A DNA stretch of 64,000 nt from Crambe crambe. Its lineage: Eukaryota > Porifera > Demospongiae > Poecilosclerida > Crambeidae. Positions 1 to 11,383 of this stretch are shown here, piece by piece. The notes beneath the pieces were generated by a model that did no database searches, was not told the origin of the DNA, and worked only from the letters and a program-made list of their open reading frames with translations. A program made the translations under genes and the position numbers. How positions within the stretch are numbered: position 1 is the stretch's first letter; the number at the start of each line of letters is the position of its first letter. The stretch covers positions 744,001 through 808,000 of the forward strand of contig OZ004589.1 of assembly GCA_963924555.1 (NCBI GenBank), written 5' to 3'.

Positions 1-2400
1 CAGTTCCTTGGCCTGTGCTTCCTCCCAGGGACTCAGTTGCCTCTACTGGTGATGGAACGACTGGAGACAAGTCTGGACGACCTGCTGGAACACATGCCTG
101 GCCTCCCTCTCTCCCTAAAGCGCTCTGTCATGGAGGATGTGGCCAGTGGACTGGTCTACCTCCACAAGAGGACACCTCCAGTCATCCACAGGGACTTAAC
201 TTCCAAGAATGTCCTTCTCACCTCCTCTCTGGTGGCCAAGATTACTGACATGGGAAACTCCCGAATCGTTAGCATGAGACCTGGTCAGATGGCTAGGACA
301 CTCTCACAATTGCCAGGGACGCTAGTGTACATGCCTCCAGAAGCTCTGGATGAAACTCACCGCTATGGACCATCCCTGGACATCTTCTCCTTAGGCCACC
401 TTGCCCTCTACACTATAACACAGGTCTGTAGCTACCAACATCTTCTAATGCGAAGTTTAAATTTTATCCACTCCTATAGAAATTCCCAGGCAGCCTTCTC
501 TCCAGCACCTACTATAATCCTGACAATCCTCGAGAAATCCGAGCAAGAACTGAAGTAGAACGTCGTGGGGAGTACATTGCTATACTGGAGACACAGATAG
601 GCTGGCTCCATCCTGATCTAGTTAACCTCATCAAACAATGTCTGCATAATGTCCCAGAAGAAAGACCAGTCATTGAAGAGGTGCTGGAGAGACTCCATAG
701 GATAAGGGTGGAGGTAGAAGGAGGGTATGGTAGCAGTCTGGTCAAACTGGATATTCATAAAGTGCTTCTCTTGAAGGAAATGAAGATGAAGGAAAGAAGA
801 ATAGAGGAACTAACTCAACATCAGGTGTGTACAAGAGGACCAACTAAACTTTTTAAAAATAATTATCTGTTTGTGTCTATAGGAAGAACTTGGAAGAGAT
901 GTCGAAGTAAGTAATTAGATGCCTGTTTTATAGCAGTGAATGAGTAACATTAATTTTTGTACATAAAAGTTGAAGGAGAGAGATATTCAGCAGTTGCAGG
1001 CAGAAATTGTCACTAAGGATGATCAGATTCAAGAGCTACAAACTGAAGCAGGAGATCGTGATAGGCAACTCAGACAGATACAGAGGGAGACAGAGGCTAA
1101 GGACGAACGACTTCAACAACTGCAGAGAGAGATAGGGGCTAAAGATGAACAACTGCAGAGAGAGATAGGGGCTAGAGATGAACAACTTCAACAGTTACAG
1201 AGGGAGAAAGAGGTAGAGTACATGTAATCACTAACAAGTAGAATGCACCCCCTCCTATAATCCTGTTATCGGTCTCATAATATGTATACATTTAGGAATC
1301 AGAACATAGGTTCCAGGATGTGTTGCGGAGTAAAGAAGCTGAGATCAGCAGACTGACAGAAGCACTGAGGGCCAACCAAGGACTGCAGTTGGACGGAGCA
1401 AAGAAGGTAGCCAAGAGTGTTATAGTGGTCACATTCAATGTCTGGCTTTTATCATTCACACTAGGAACCCCTTACATTGAAGTTACCACTCCAGCTAAGA
1501 TGGAGGCGTGGTCCAGACATGCCATTAGGGAAGGGCGGATATGTACAGTCAGTGATGGTCCAGCAAAAGGTGTACGTTGGGGGAGGAAACACCACCTCGA
1601 CAACCAATGTGAATGATTACATAGTTATGGAATACGACACTCTCTCAAGGAAATGGGCCACGTTACCTCCATATAGAGCACGTTTTTTTGGGATGGCAAA
1701 GATCAACAACCAACTTATTTTAGTGGGTGGACATGAAATAAAGAGAATAAAATCATTGGGTGCATGGAGAGCTGAAAGCAAGAAATGGACACACCCCTAT
1801 CCTGAAATGCCTACAGCACGTTCACGCTGCTCTGCAGTTACATATAACGAATGGTTGGTGGTGGCTGGAGGCCTTATTGATGGCATGTCTGAACAAAAAT
1901 ATTGTCTCTCAACAGTTGAGATCATGGACACTATCAATAAGCAATGGTACACTGGACCTCCAACTCCAGTATCGTGGTATAGCATGAAGACAGCTACAGT
2001 AGGTGACACATGTTACTTCATGGGTGAATATGGTCTTAGTGATAAGGTGTACAGTGTGTCCCTCTCAACTCTCACATTTCAACTGCTCAATCCAAAGAGT
2101 GCTACAAAGGGGAAAGGTCAGATCTGGAAGGAGGTATCTGGACTGCAGGTTTGCAAGTCCACTCCACTCTCCATCAATGGCTCTCTACTTGCATTGGGTG
2201 GATGGAAGGATCATGCAGTGACTGCGATTCACCTCTACCAACCTGAGACTGGGGAGTGGGTGAAAGTTGGAGACTTGCCACCTCAGCATTATCAGTGCAC
2301 CAGTGTGATGATCTCAGACAGAGAGATATTAGTGGCTGGAGGTTGCCAAAATGTAACAGAAACAGGACTTAAGAGAACTGACATTGCAGTAATAGAGTAA
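1..2400 (+). CDS. Kinase-coiled coil-Kelch protein, copy K1 (5' end outside window)
   Basis: The exons I read are <1-423, 480-824, 883-906, 970-1212, 1296-1406 and 1465-2400, all GT-AG and in frame. The first carries most of a protein kinase catalytic domain: HRDLTSKNVLL catalytic loop, DMG in place of DFG, and a PPE motif. Exons 3-6 encode the end of the C-lobe and a coiled coil built from KDEQLQQLQRE-like units. The last exon is a six-repeat Kelch propeller with GG doublets. Kelch propellers usually bind proteins, and the kinase part resembles the TKL group (family knowledge). The P-loop exon lies upstream of the window. The last intron is only 58 bp. The final strand (GGCQNVTETG) is shared with copies K7 and K9, which suggests gene conversion. 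The cellular role is unknown. Confidence 0.88.
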
Positions 2401-2487
2401 TTATCTTTTTGTATGGTTTTTAAAAAATATTTTGTTAGCTGAAAATAATTCACACAATAAAAATGGACACAAATTATATTCTTTTAT

Positions 2488-3937
2488 TTAAGTGAAGAGG
2501 TCAGGTGATTCTGATCTTTCTAAGTCAACGTTCTTGTACATTGGTGTGTGTGAGGTGGTGGGGGCACCTTCATTCCCTTCCACTCCATCAGTAGGGGAGG
2601 ACAGAGACTGACAAGTCCCCTCGTCCTTCAAAAAGTCAGGGGGCGAGAACAAGGAGCTGGGGGCCCTCAATAATCCCAGAATCCCCTCCCACTCTTTATA
2701 GCACTGGGAAAAACAAAGTGTTTCACACACAAACTTGGAGCAGCTCAACTAACCATACCTTCTGGTGGTAGGCAATGTGGTTGTCAGCAAATACTGACAT
2801 GACCTTTCCAAGCTCCTTGTTCTTAGCTTCCTTCCACTTCTCAATGTCCACTCGAAGCTGCTCGTTGGCGATGGAGAGGTCATCCAGTGTTCTCTCTGCT
2901 TCCACACCCGCCTACAAGTAGACACACACACGGAAAGAATAGGGTATCATTTTTGGATCTGTGAAAACCATCATGGGTTACCTTTTGTAAATCGTCTGCT
3001 AATTTTGGCAGTTTCTGTAACTTCCTAGCATTGGCAGCCTGCATAGTATAGTCACATGACCTGATATTTATGAATGAATGTTCCTCACCTCATCATGAAC
3101 CTTCTTCTTCTTCTCTCTTTCCTCCCCTGCCTTCTCCTTGTCCAGCTGCAAACCATCTCTCCTTCACACAGCAGACTGCAAGCACAAGGTCATATGACCA
3201 CTGGATTGGTAATTTTTACACACGTACCACTCCAGAGGCACAGTACAGCTGGTACTCTTTAGAAGCAGCAATCAGAGAGAGGGCATTCTTCTCATTCTGG
3301 AACCAAAAAAAAATAAATGACACCTCTATCGTATGATTTCTTGATGTTGTGTGAGAAATTTATATATTTGATACTATTATAGTACAAGTCATTTGAATAA
3401 TTAATATATAGTATGAAAGAGGTATGCTTGATCAAAGGTATGTACTTTCAATAGAAACATTTCTTAGATCTTTCTACTAACCAGAGTCTTTGAGGCACTG
3501 TCACATGTGTCCACGCAAGATCCCATCCTCCGAATGTAGTGGACCAACTGGGGTTCGTTGATGGACCACTGGACGAGGGAGGCCGAGAATTCCTCCAGGT
3601 CAGAGCACAGTTCTTCACGCTCTGTGTGAATGCGAGATGCCACCCTTTCTACAGCACCCAATTTATCCTCCAATTCTGCAAGAAGATACAGGGGGCATTC
3701 CCTGAGGATTTACTTACTGGTAATCGATACATTTTACAGGGTTTTCCCCCCAAAATGAGGTAAAGGTGGCCCTCCATTTCATGTGGTTAAAAGGAATGCA
3801 TGGTGCAATCAGGTTTTAAGTACTGTGGTCATGTTCTAATTAAAGAGCACCACTACTTCAAACTCGAATATGATGCCCTAAAAATCACCTTCGAAATACT
3901 TTGCCTCCTTAACAAACTCTGGGTCAGGGTTCTTCAG
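2488..3937 (-). pseudogene. 5'-truncated sorting nexin copy S1 (BAR-domain half)
   Basis: This is a minus-strand copy of the 3' half of the sorting nexin found entire at 41122-44471. It keeps the exons for EDKLGAVERVASR, NEKNALSLIAAS, SAVxRRDGLQLDKEK, AANARKLQKLPK, AERTLDDLSIANEQ and the last exon ending ESPDLFT. Homology stops inside the exon encoding LKNPDPEFVKEAKYFEG at about 3937, so the PX domain and N-terminus are missing. The surviving exons look open, but no start or promoter is visible. It lies tail-to-tail with K1, 87 bp from stop to stop. I infer a passenger fragment duplicated with the kinase module; a short BAR-only product cannot be excluded. Confidence 0.8.
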
Positions 3938-4122
3938 AACTTGTGAAGGAAGGAGAAGTTACCACAGAATTGGTGGTCCAGGAGCAGATACTGTTTCAAG
4001 TGATTCTTGTGTCTCCTGAGCATGAGATCCATGACTAATGCTAGAAGAAGCACCTACCATTAAAATAACACAATCACCAACAGCTAAACAGATTTGATAG
4101 ATCATTACTTTGGAGTCTAATA

Positions 4123-4271
4123 CAGTAGAACCTCCGAATAATAGACACTTGGGACACAGCCTTTTGTCCTTTGTAGAGAGATTGGAGGTTATTGTGTATA
4201 GAGTGTATAAAGGTACTCCTTTGCTGAGAGGTTTGTCCTCTTTCGGAGAGTCCTTATCAGAGGTTCCACTG
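4123..4271. mobile_element. 149-bp pogo/Tc1-like MITE, copy 1
   Basis: A short element with inverted ends (CAGTAGAACCTC at the left, GAGGTTCCACTG at the right), flanked on both sides by TA. TA target duplication and ends of this kind are typical of the Tc1-mariner/pogo group. It has no coding capacity. It sits just downstream of the RBM48-like stop codon. The same insertion is found at 9460-9608 and 28847-28997, so it was in the module before the duplications. Confidence 0.78.
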
Positions 4272-4313
4272 TATTGAAAGACACTGCATAGCTATGACAC
4301 TACCTCTTGTCTT

Positions 4314-4882
4314 CTATTCAATAACCTTTCTTCTGTTCAGCAGCTTCTCTCTAGTGTCCTGCACACTCTCATACTCCGGTGCATAGCAAACGTACAGGTT
4401 CTTGCCAAAGAAAGAACGGTTGTCCAACTTCTTCTTGGCTATCCTGGCTGCATCGATGTCTGCAAACTTGATCCAGTAAACGTCAGTGTACTCTTCAGAA
4501 GGGTACTCATCTAACAGTCGATACCTGCAGCAGCAGTGAGATCAATGTCTCTGCATGCAGAATGGTAAATTTCGAGAACACTCCTACCAACCACATAGGC
4601 CTAGTAGAGATTTTAAGACATTCTTGATGCTTACTCTTCAATATCACCATACAATGCAAACTGCTGTAGGAGTTCTTGTGTGACTCCCAGAGCGTGGACG
4701 TTCTGCACCAGCAGATACTTGCTCTCCTTATTAATGGTATAAACCTGTATTAGTAGTATTCAATACTGAGTCTGAGGTGGATTATACTGCATTGAAAGGA
4801 TTTCTATAGGAATTGCTAGTGGTAAGTAGTCTACCTTGACGGCTCTCTCTACCTTCGCCTTCTTGTGATGCTCGAGTGCCAT
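4314..4882 (-). CDS. RBM48-like RRM protein, copy 1 (short form)
   Basis: Minus-strand exons are 4835-4882, 4635-4744 and 4314-4524, giving 122 residues. The order MALEHHKKAKV, VYTINKESKYLLVQN, QQFALYGDIEEYRLLDEYP, VYWIKFADIDAARIAKKKLD, FFGKNLYVCYAPEYESV closely tracks the N-terminal half and RRM of animal RBM48, a protein linked to minor-spliceosome function (established knowledge). Human RBM48 is about three times longer; here a TAG follows RRKVIE directly after the RRM. Exon 1 lacks 36 bp that copies 2 and 3 have (the AVNRPAYHEARW block), an in-frame loss of 12 residues. It is head-to-head with K2, 103 bp between the two ATGs. It could be a degenerate paralogue; a full-length RBM48 may lie elsewhere. 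Confidence 0.75.
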
Positions 4883-4985
4883 TATAAAGGTCAAAGTCTA
4901 AATCCACGATCCTTACCAGGCGAAACCAGCCCCACCCCTTTTGCATGCACTTATTAAGTGACACGCCCCTTGCTATGTTTTGAAC
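4883..4985. promoter_or_regulatory. Presumed shared promoter between RBM48-like copy 1 and K2
   Basis: The 103 bp between two divergent ATGs must hold both 5' leaders and core promoters unless unseen upstream exons exist. It has two C-rich boxes (CCCCACCCC and CACGCCCC) that could bind Sp/KLF-type factors. The arrangement recurs at 11281-11383 and 30097-30193. Promoter function is inferred from layout only. Confidence 0.5.
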
Positions 4986-7739
4986 ATGGCATTCTTGAGA
5001 AGACGTGGTGTGGCTGAAGCCTTCAGAAACAACCGCCATCTACAGCAGTTTATGCTGACTGCTGTGACTCCAACTGGCAAGGTTCTGGGAACAGGCTCTT
5101 TTGGTTCAGTGGAAGAGGTCAGTGTTCCATCCCTGTCATAGACTGGTAATCAACTGCTGTTCTTCCACACACAGGTGAAGTATCAGCATCTAGTGTGTGC
5201 TGGTAAGAAGCTCCATGAAGCTCTCATAGAAGCTGGCAATGAAGGAGTGGCCGATGTCGTCAGAAAGTATGAGCAGGAGTGCCAGTTGATGTCCAGCCTC
5301 CGTCACCCCAACATCACCCAGTTCCTTGGTCTGTGCTTCCTTCCAGGGACTCAGTTGCCTCTACTGGTGATGGAACGACTGGAGACAAGTCTGGATGACC
5401 TGCTGGAACACATGCCTGGCCTACCTCTCTCCCTAAAATGCTCTGTCTTGGAGGATGTGGCCAGTGGACTGGTCTACCTCCACAAAAGGACACCTCCAGT
5501 CATCCACAGGGACTTAACTTCCAAGAATGTCCTTCTCACCTCCTCTCTGGTGGCCAAGATTACTGACATGGGAAACTCCCGAATTGTTAGCATGAGGCCT
5601 GGTCAGATGGCTAGGACACTCTCGCAATTGCCAGGGACGCTAGTGTACATGCCTCCAGAAGCTCTGGATGAAACTCACCGCTATGGACCATCCCTGGACA
5701 TCTTCTCCTTTGGCCACCTTGCCCTCTACACTATAACACAGGTCTGTAGCTACCAACATCTTCTAATACGAAGTTTAGCTAAATTTTTATCCACTTCCAT
5801 AGAAATTCCCAGGCAGTTTTTTCTCCAGCACCTACTACAATCCTGACAATCCTGGAGAAATCCGAGCAAGGACTGAAGTAGAACGTCGTGGGGAGTATAT
5901 TGACCTTTTAGAGTATCGTATTGGCAAGGACTACCCTGCCCTAGTTGATCTCATCAAACAATGTCTGCATAACATCCCAGAAGAAAGACCAGCCACTGAA
6001 GAGGTGTTGGAGAGACTCCAGAGGATGAGGGTGGAGGTAGAAGGAGGGTATGGTAGCAGTATGGTCAAACTGGATATTCACAAAGTGCTTCTCTTGAAGG
6101 AAATGAAGATGAAGGACAGAAGAATAGAGGAACTGACTCAACATCAGGTGTGTACAGGAGGACTAACTAAACTTTTAAAATAATTATCTGTTTGTGTCTA
6201 CAGGAAGAAACTGGAAGAGATGTCGAAGTAAGTAACTAGATGTCTGTTTTATAGCAATGAGTGAGTAACATTAATTTTTTGTACATAAAAGTTGAAGGAG
6301 AGAGATATTCAGCAGTTGCAGGCAGAAATTGTCACTAAGGATGATCAGATTCAAGAGCTACAAACTGAAGCAGGAGATCGTGATAGGCAACTCAGACAGA
6401 TGCAGAGAGAGACAGAGGCTAAGGATGAACAGCTCCATAAATTGCAGAGGGAGACAGAGGCTAAGGATGAACGACTTCAACAACGGCTAAAGATGAACAA
6501 CTGCAGAGAGAGATAAGGGCTAGAGATGAACAACTTCAACAGTTACAGAGGGAGAAAGAGGTAGAGTACATGTAATCACTAACAAGTAGAATGCACCCCC
6601 TCCTATAATCCTGTTATCGGTCTCATTTACATGTATACATTTTTTTTAGGAATCAGAACATAGGTTCCAGGATGTGTTGCGGAGTAAAGAAGCTGAGATC
6701 AGCAGACTGACAGAAGCACTGAGGGCCAACCAAGGACTGCAGTTGGAGGGAGCAAAGAAGGTAGCCAAGAGTGTTATAGTGGTCACATTCAATGTCTGGC
6801 TTTTATCATTCACACTAGGAGCCCCTTACATTGAAGTTACCACTCCAGCTAAGATGGAAGCATGGTCCAGACATGCCATTAAGAATGCGAGGACATGTAC
6901 AGTCAGTGATGGTCCAGCAAAAGGTTTATGTTGGGGGAGGAAACACCACCATATATGCTGCCCACCATGATGATTACATAGTTATGGAATATGACACTCT
7001 CTCAGGGAAATGGTCCATGTTACCTCCATATAGAGCATGTGATTTTGGGATGGCAAAGATCAACAACCAACTTGTCTTAGTGGGTGGATATGAACAAGAC
7101 AGTAAAATAAAATTACTGGGTGCATGGAGAGCTGAAAGCAAGGAATGGACACACCCCTATCCTGAAATGCCCACAGCACGTTCACACTGCTCTGCAGTTA
7201 CATATAACCAATGGTTGGTGGTGACTGGAGGGAGGTCGGAACAAGAAAATTATCTCTCATCAGTTGAGATCATGGACACTATCAATAAGCAATGGTACAC
7301 TGGACCTCCAACTCCAACTGCATGGACTAACATGAAGACAGCTACAGTAGGTGACACGTGTTACTTCATGGGTGGGTATACAAGCGAAAAGGGAGAATGT
7401 ATTGGTACTGTTACTAATAAGGTGTACAGTGTGTCCCTCTCGGCTCTCACATCTCAACTGCTCAATCCAAAGAGTGTTACAAAGGGGAAAGGTCAGATCT
7501 GGAAGGAGGTGTCTGAACTGCAGGTTTTCCGGTCCACTCCACTCTCCATCAATGGCTCTCTACTTGCATTGGGTGGATGGAAGGGTCATGCAGTGACTGC
7601 GATTCACCTCTACCAACCTGAGACTGGGGAGTGGGTGAAAGTTGGAGATTTGCCACCCCAGCATGATGAGTGCACCAGTGTGATGATCTCAGATAGAGAA
7701 ATATTAGTGGCTGGAGGTTGGGAAAATGGACAAGGATAA
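4986..7739 (+). CDS. Kinase-coiled coil-Kelch copy K2, frameshifted in the coiled coil
   Basis: Exons are 4986-5117, 5175-5741, 5803-6147, 6204-6227, 6292-6560, 6650-6760 and 6819-7739. The first three encode a complete kinase domain: P-loop LGTGSFGSV, a CAGKKLH stretch holding the probable beta-3 lysine, HRDLTSKNVLL and DMG. Exon 5 lacks 16 bp near 6484 relative to K1 and K3; this shifts the frame and gives a TAA about 30 bp later, before the Kelch domain. The Kelch exon remains open for about 300 codons, but a 4-bp insertion near its end replaces the usual KRTDIAVLE terminus. The gene may make a kinase-plus-coil protein, or be a recent pseudogene, or contain an assembly error. The ATG is the one common to K3 and K7. 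Confidence 0.78.
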
Positions 7740-7870
7740 AAGCGAACTGATATAGCAGTATTAGAATAACTAGCTACCCTTTTGTATGGACTTTCATATT
7801 TATTTTTATAACAAATAATTCACACAATAAAAATGGACACAAACTTTATTCTTTTATTTAAGTGAAGAGG

Positions 7871-9269
7871 TCAGGTGAAGTCAACGTTCTTGTACATTGG
7901 TGTGTGTGAGGTGGTGGGGGCACCTTCATTCCCTTCCACTCCATCAGTAGGGGAGGACAGAGACTGACAAGTCCCCTCGTCCTTCAAAAAGTCAGGGGGT
8001 GAGAATAAGGAGCTGGGGGCCCTCAATAATCCCAGAACCCACTCTTTATAGCACTGGGAAAAACAAAGTGTTTCACAGACAAACTTGAAGCAGCTCAACT
8101 AACCATACCTTCTGGTTGTAGGCAATGTGGTTGTCAGCAAATACTGACATGACCTTTCCAAGCTCCTTGTTCTTGGCTTCCTTCCACTTCTCAATGTCCA
8201 CTCGAAGCTGCTCGTTGGCGATGGAGAGGTCATCCAGTGTTCTCTCTGCCTCCACACCCGCCTACAATACAAAGGATAGGGTATCATTTAGGGATCTGTG
8301 AAATGGGAAAGATTGTTTTACCTTTTGTAAATCGTCTGCTAATTTTGGCAGTTTCTGTAACTTCCTAGCATTGGCAGCCTGCATAGTATAGTCACATGAC
8401 CTGATATTTATGAATGAATGTTCCTCACCTCATCATGAACCTTCTTCTTCTTCTCTCTTTCCTCCCCTGCCTTCTCCTTGTCCAGCTGCAAACCATCTCT
8501 CCTTCACACAGCAGACTGCAAGCACAAGGTCATATGACCACTGGATTGGTAATTTTTACACACGTACCACTCCAGAGGCACAGTACAGCTGGTACTCTTT
8601 AGAAGCAGCAATCAGAGAGAGGGCATTCTTCTCATTCTGGAACCAAAAAAAATGAATGACACCTCTATCGTATGATTTCTTGATGTTGTGTGAGAAATTT
8701 ATATATTTGATACTATTATAGTACAAGTCATTTGAATAATTAATATGAAAAAGGTATGCTTGATCAAAGGTACGTACTTTCAAAAAAAACATTTCTTAGA
8801 TCTTTCTACTAACCAGAGTCTTTGAGGCACTGTCACATGTGTCCACGCAAGATCCCATCCTCCGAATGCAGTGGACCAACTGGGGTTCGTTGAGGGACCA
8901 CTGGACGAGGGAGGCCGAGAATTCCTCCAGGTCAGAGCACAGTTCTTCACGCTCTGTGTGAATGCGAGATGCCACCCTTTCTACAGCACCCAATTTATCC
9001 TCCAATTCTGCAAGAAGATACAGGGGGCATTCCCTGAGGATTTACTTACTGGTAATCGATACATTTTACAGGGTTTTCCCCCCAAAATGAGGTAAAGGTG
9101 GCCCTCCCTTTCATGTGGTTAAAAGGAATGCATGGTGCAATCAGGTTTTAAGTACTGTGGTCATGTTCTAATTAAAGAGCACCACTACTTCAAACTCGAA
9201 TATGATGCCCTAAAAATCACCTTCGAAATACTTTGCCTCCTTAACAAACTCTGGGTCAGGGTTCTTCAG
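7871..9269 (-). pseudogene. 5'-truncated sorting nexin copy S2
   Basis: Same content and same 5' break point as S1, in the exon encoding LKNPDPEFVKEAKYFEG. A 14-bp deletion near the end changes the C-terminus from NVDLERSESPDLFT to NVDFT, and the last exon has also lost a few bases around the CYKEWE segment. There is no PX domain. It is tail-to-tail with K2. It is a duplicated passenger, probably not functional. Confidence 0.78.
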
Positions 9270-9459
9270 AACTTGTGAAGGAAGGAGAAGTTACCACAGA
9301 ATTGGTGGTCCAGGAGCAGATACTGTTTCAAGTGATTCTTGTGTCTCCTGAGCATGGCATGAGATCCATGACTAATGCTAGAAGAAGCACCTACCATTCA
9401 AATAACACAATCACCAACAGCTAAACAGATTTCATAGATCATTACTTTGGAGTCTAATA

Positions 9460-9608
9460 CAGTAGAACCTCCGAATAATAGACACTTGGGACACAGCCTT
9501 TTGTCCTTTGTAGAGAGATTGGAGGTTATTGTGTATAGAGTGTATAAAGGTACTCCTTTGCTGAGAGGTTTGTCCTCTTTCGGAGAGTCCTTATCAGAGG
9601 TTCCACTG
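9460..9608. mobile_element. 149-bp pogo/Tc1-like MITE, copy 2
   Basis: Second copy of the TA-flanked element described at 4123-4271, at the same place relative to the RBM48-like stop codon. The shared site shows it was inherited by duplication and did not insert anew. Confidence 0.76.
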
Positions 9609-9650
9609 TATTGAAAGACACTGCATAGCTATGACACTACCTCTTGTCTT

Positions 9651-11280
9651 CTATTCAATAACCTTTCTTCTGTTCAGCAGCTTCTCTCTAGTGTCCTGCA
9701 CACTCTCATACTCTGGTGCATAGCAAATGTGCAGGTTCTTGCCAAAGAAAGAACGGTTGTCCAACTTCTTCTTAGCTATCCTGGCTGCATCGATGTCTGC
9801 AAACTTGATCCAGTAAACGTCAGTGTACTCTTCAGAAGGGTACTCATCTAACAGTCGATACCTGCAGCAGCAGTGAGATCAATGTCTCTGCATGCAGAAT
9901 GGTAAATTTCGAGAACACTCCTACCAACCACATAGGCCTAGTAGAGATTTTAAGACATTCTTGATGCTTACTCTTCAATATCACCATACAATGCAAACTG
10001 CTGTAGGAGTTCTTGTGTGACTCCCAGAGCGTGGACGTTCTGCACCAGCAGATACTTGCTCTCCTTATTAATGGTATAAACCTGTATTAGTAGTATTCAA
10101 TACTGAGTCTGAGGTGGATTATACTGCATTGAAAGGATTTCTATAGGAATTGCTAGTGGTAAGTAGTCTACCTTGACGGCTCTCTCCCACCTTGCTTCGT
10201 GATAGGCTGGTCTGTTAACTGCTACCTTCGCCTTCTTGTGATCATAGATAGTATATTACCGCCCCGGGATTGGAAACGGAACCAATTCCACGGGCAATCC
10301 GTGTTATGAAGTCAACGCGCGCGCGCTTAAATCTAATAATTATTACAGAACATACAGTGATAATGTGCAATACATACAGTGCATGCTACTAGTGATGTGA
10401 TGGACTCTTCTTCCTCTCCTTATTCATCAGTCGAGGAGGCTACTACAAAATAATTATACTACACAATATAATAATTACTTTCTGGCTCAGATAGATTTGC
10501 ATGCACAAGTAAGTGATCACAAAAATTGATGCAGAGTTGCTAATAATATAATCAAAATTGTCAATGAACTTCAATGCCAAGATGCAGTCATCAGAGTTAC
10601 CAACACAATTTTGCTGGAATCAATCCGGCACAGTTACTAGAGAGACACAGGAGCTGCAATGCCGGAACAATTTTTAGGGTCATGTTGCAATCTATAAATG
10701 ATATTGACACTATTGATCATTTAATACTGGCATGAACTGTGGAGTGACCAGGATATCTGGAATGGAGTGCAGCAGTGGAGGTTACATGACCATTACTTTC
10801 TTGTACATAGCCGATGTTTCCTTCCTCCCATGAGTGCTCTAAGTAATTGGTTTATATTTTCACCATTAATGCAGTAACATGCATCTAATGCCACTCATTC
10901 TATAAAAGAAGGATGACTCTACTCACAAAACTAGATAATAAGCACAAACCTAAGTTATGAAGACTACCATTCCCCCGACAAATTTTCTTCTAGTTTTCTA
11001 TATCGCTAAAGTGTGGAATTTAGCCATTATACTAGTAGGAATAATTGAAATTGTGGATGCAAATTACAAATACTAACCGCCGCTTGCAGTTTCCCTGTGA
11101 AAGAGCAGCCACACGCCTCCTAGCGGACCGCTGCAGCCCGTTGCTACCCACGTAACTAGGTAAGTTTCTTGGTCGCAAACCATAACACGGAGTGCCCGCG
11201 GAATTTTCAATTAGCCTATGCTACCGTTTCCAATCCCGGGGCGGTAATATACTATCTATGTTGTGATGCTCGAGTGCCAT
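9651..11280 (-). pseudogene. RBM48-like copy 2, first exon split by a transposon
   Basis: Exons 3 (9651-9861) and 2 (9972-10081) are intact and nearly identical to copy 1. Exon 1 runs from the ATG at 11280 to 11261 and resumes at 10242-10172, with a 1,018-bp element between. After excising the element and one target-site repeat the exon would encode MALEHHKKAKVAVNRPAYHEARWERAVK-like sequence, so this copy kept the 12 residues missing from copy 1. With the insertion the original start no longer reads into the RRM. An alternative start within or below the element cannot be excluded. The divergent neighbour K3 is intact. Confidence 0.75.
10243..11260. mobile_element. 1,018-bp non-autonomous inverted-repeat DNA transposon in the RBM48-like exon
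   Basis: The first and last 37 bases (10243-10279 and 11224-11260) are perfect inverted repeats beginning CATAGATAGTATATTACCGC. Further in, the arms stay imperfectly complementary to about 70 bp, around the CGTGTTATG segment. The element is flanked by a 7-bp direct repeat, TTGTGAT, at 10236-10242 and 11261-11267. RBM48-like copies 1 and 3 lack it, which gives the empty site. It has no long ORF. A 7-bp duplication fits several cut-and-paste superfamilies, so I do not assign one. Confidence 0.88.
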
Positions 11281-11383
11281 TATAAAGGTCAAAGTCTAAA
11301 TCCACGATCCTTACCAGGCGAAACCAGCCCCACCCCTTTTGCATGCACTTATTAAGTGACACGCCCCTTGCTAGGTTTTGAAC
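11281..11383. promoter_or_regulatory. Presumed shared promoter between RBM48-like copy 2 and K3
   Basis: Almost base-for-base repeat of 4883-4985, now with the transposon only 20 bp inside the RBM48-like coding side. It is presumed to still serve K3. Confidence 0.45.

Noticed and set aside
1320..1616. ORF running through the 58-bp intron before the Kelch exon with a hydrophobic VIVVTFNVWLLSFTL stretch
   Set aside because: The intron has a good donor and acceptor and its removal joins the conserved frames in every copy; reading through gives an early stop. The membrane-like stretch is probably chance, although intron retention was not excluded.
2488..3937. Calling the partial sorting nexins functional BAR-only genes
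   Set aside because: No promoter, start codon or first exon is visible, and all share one truncation point inherited by duplication.
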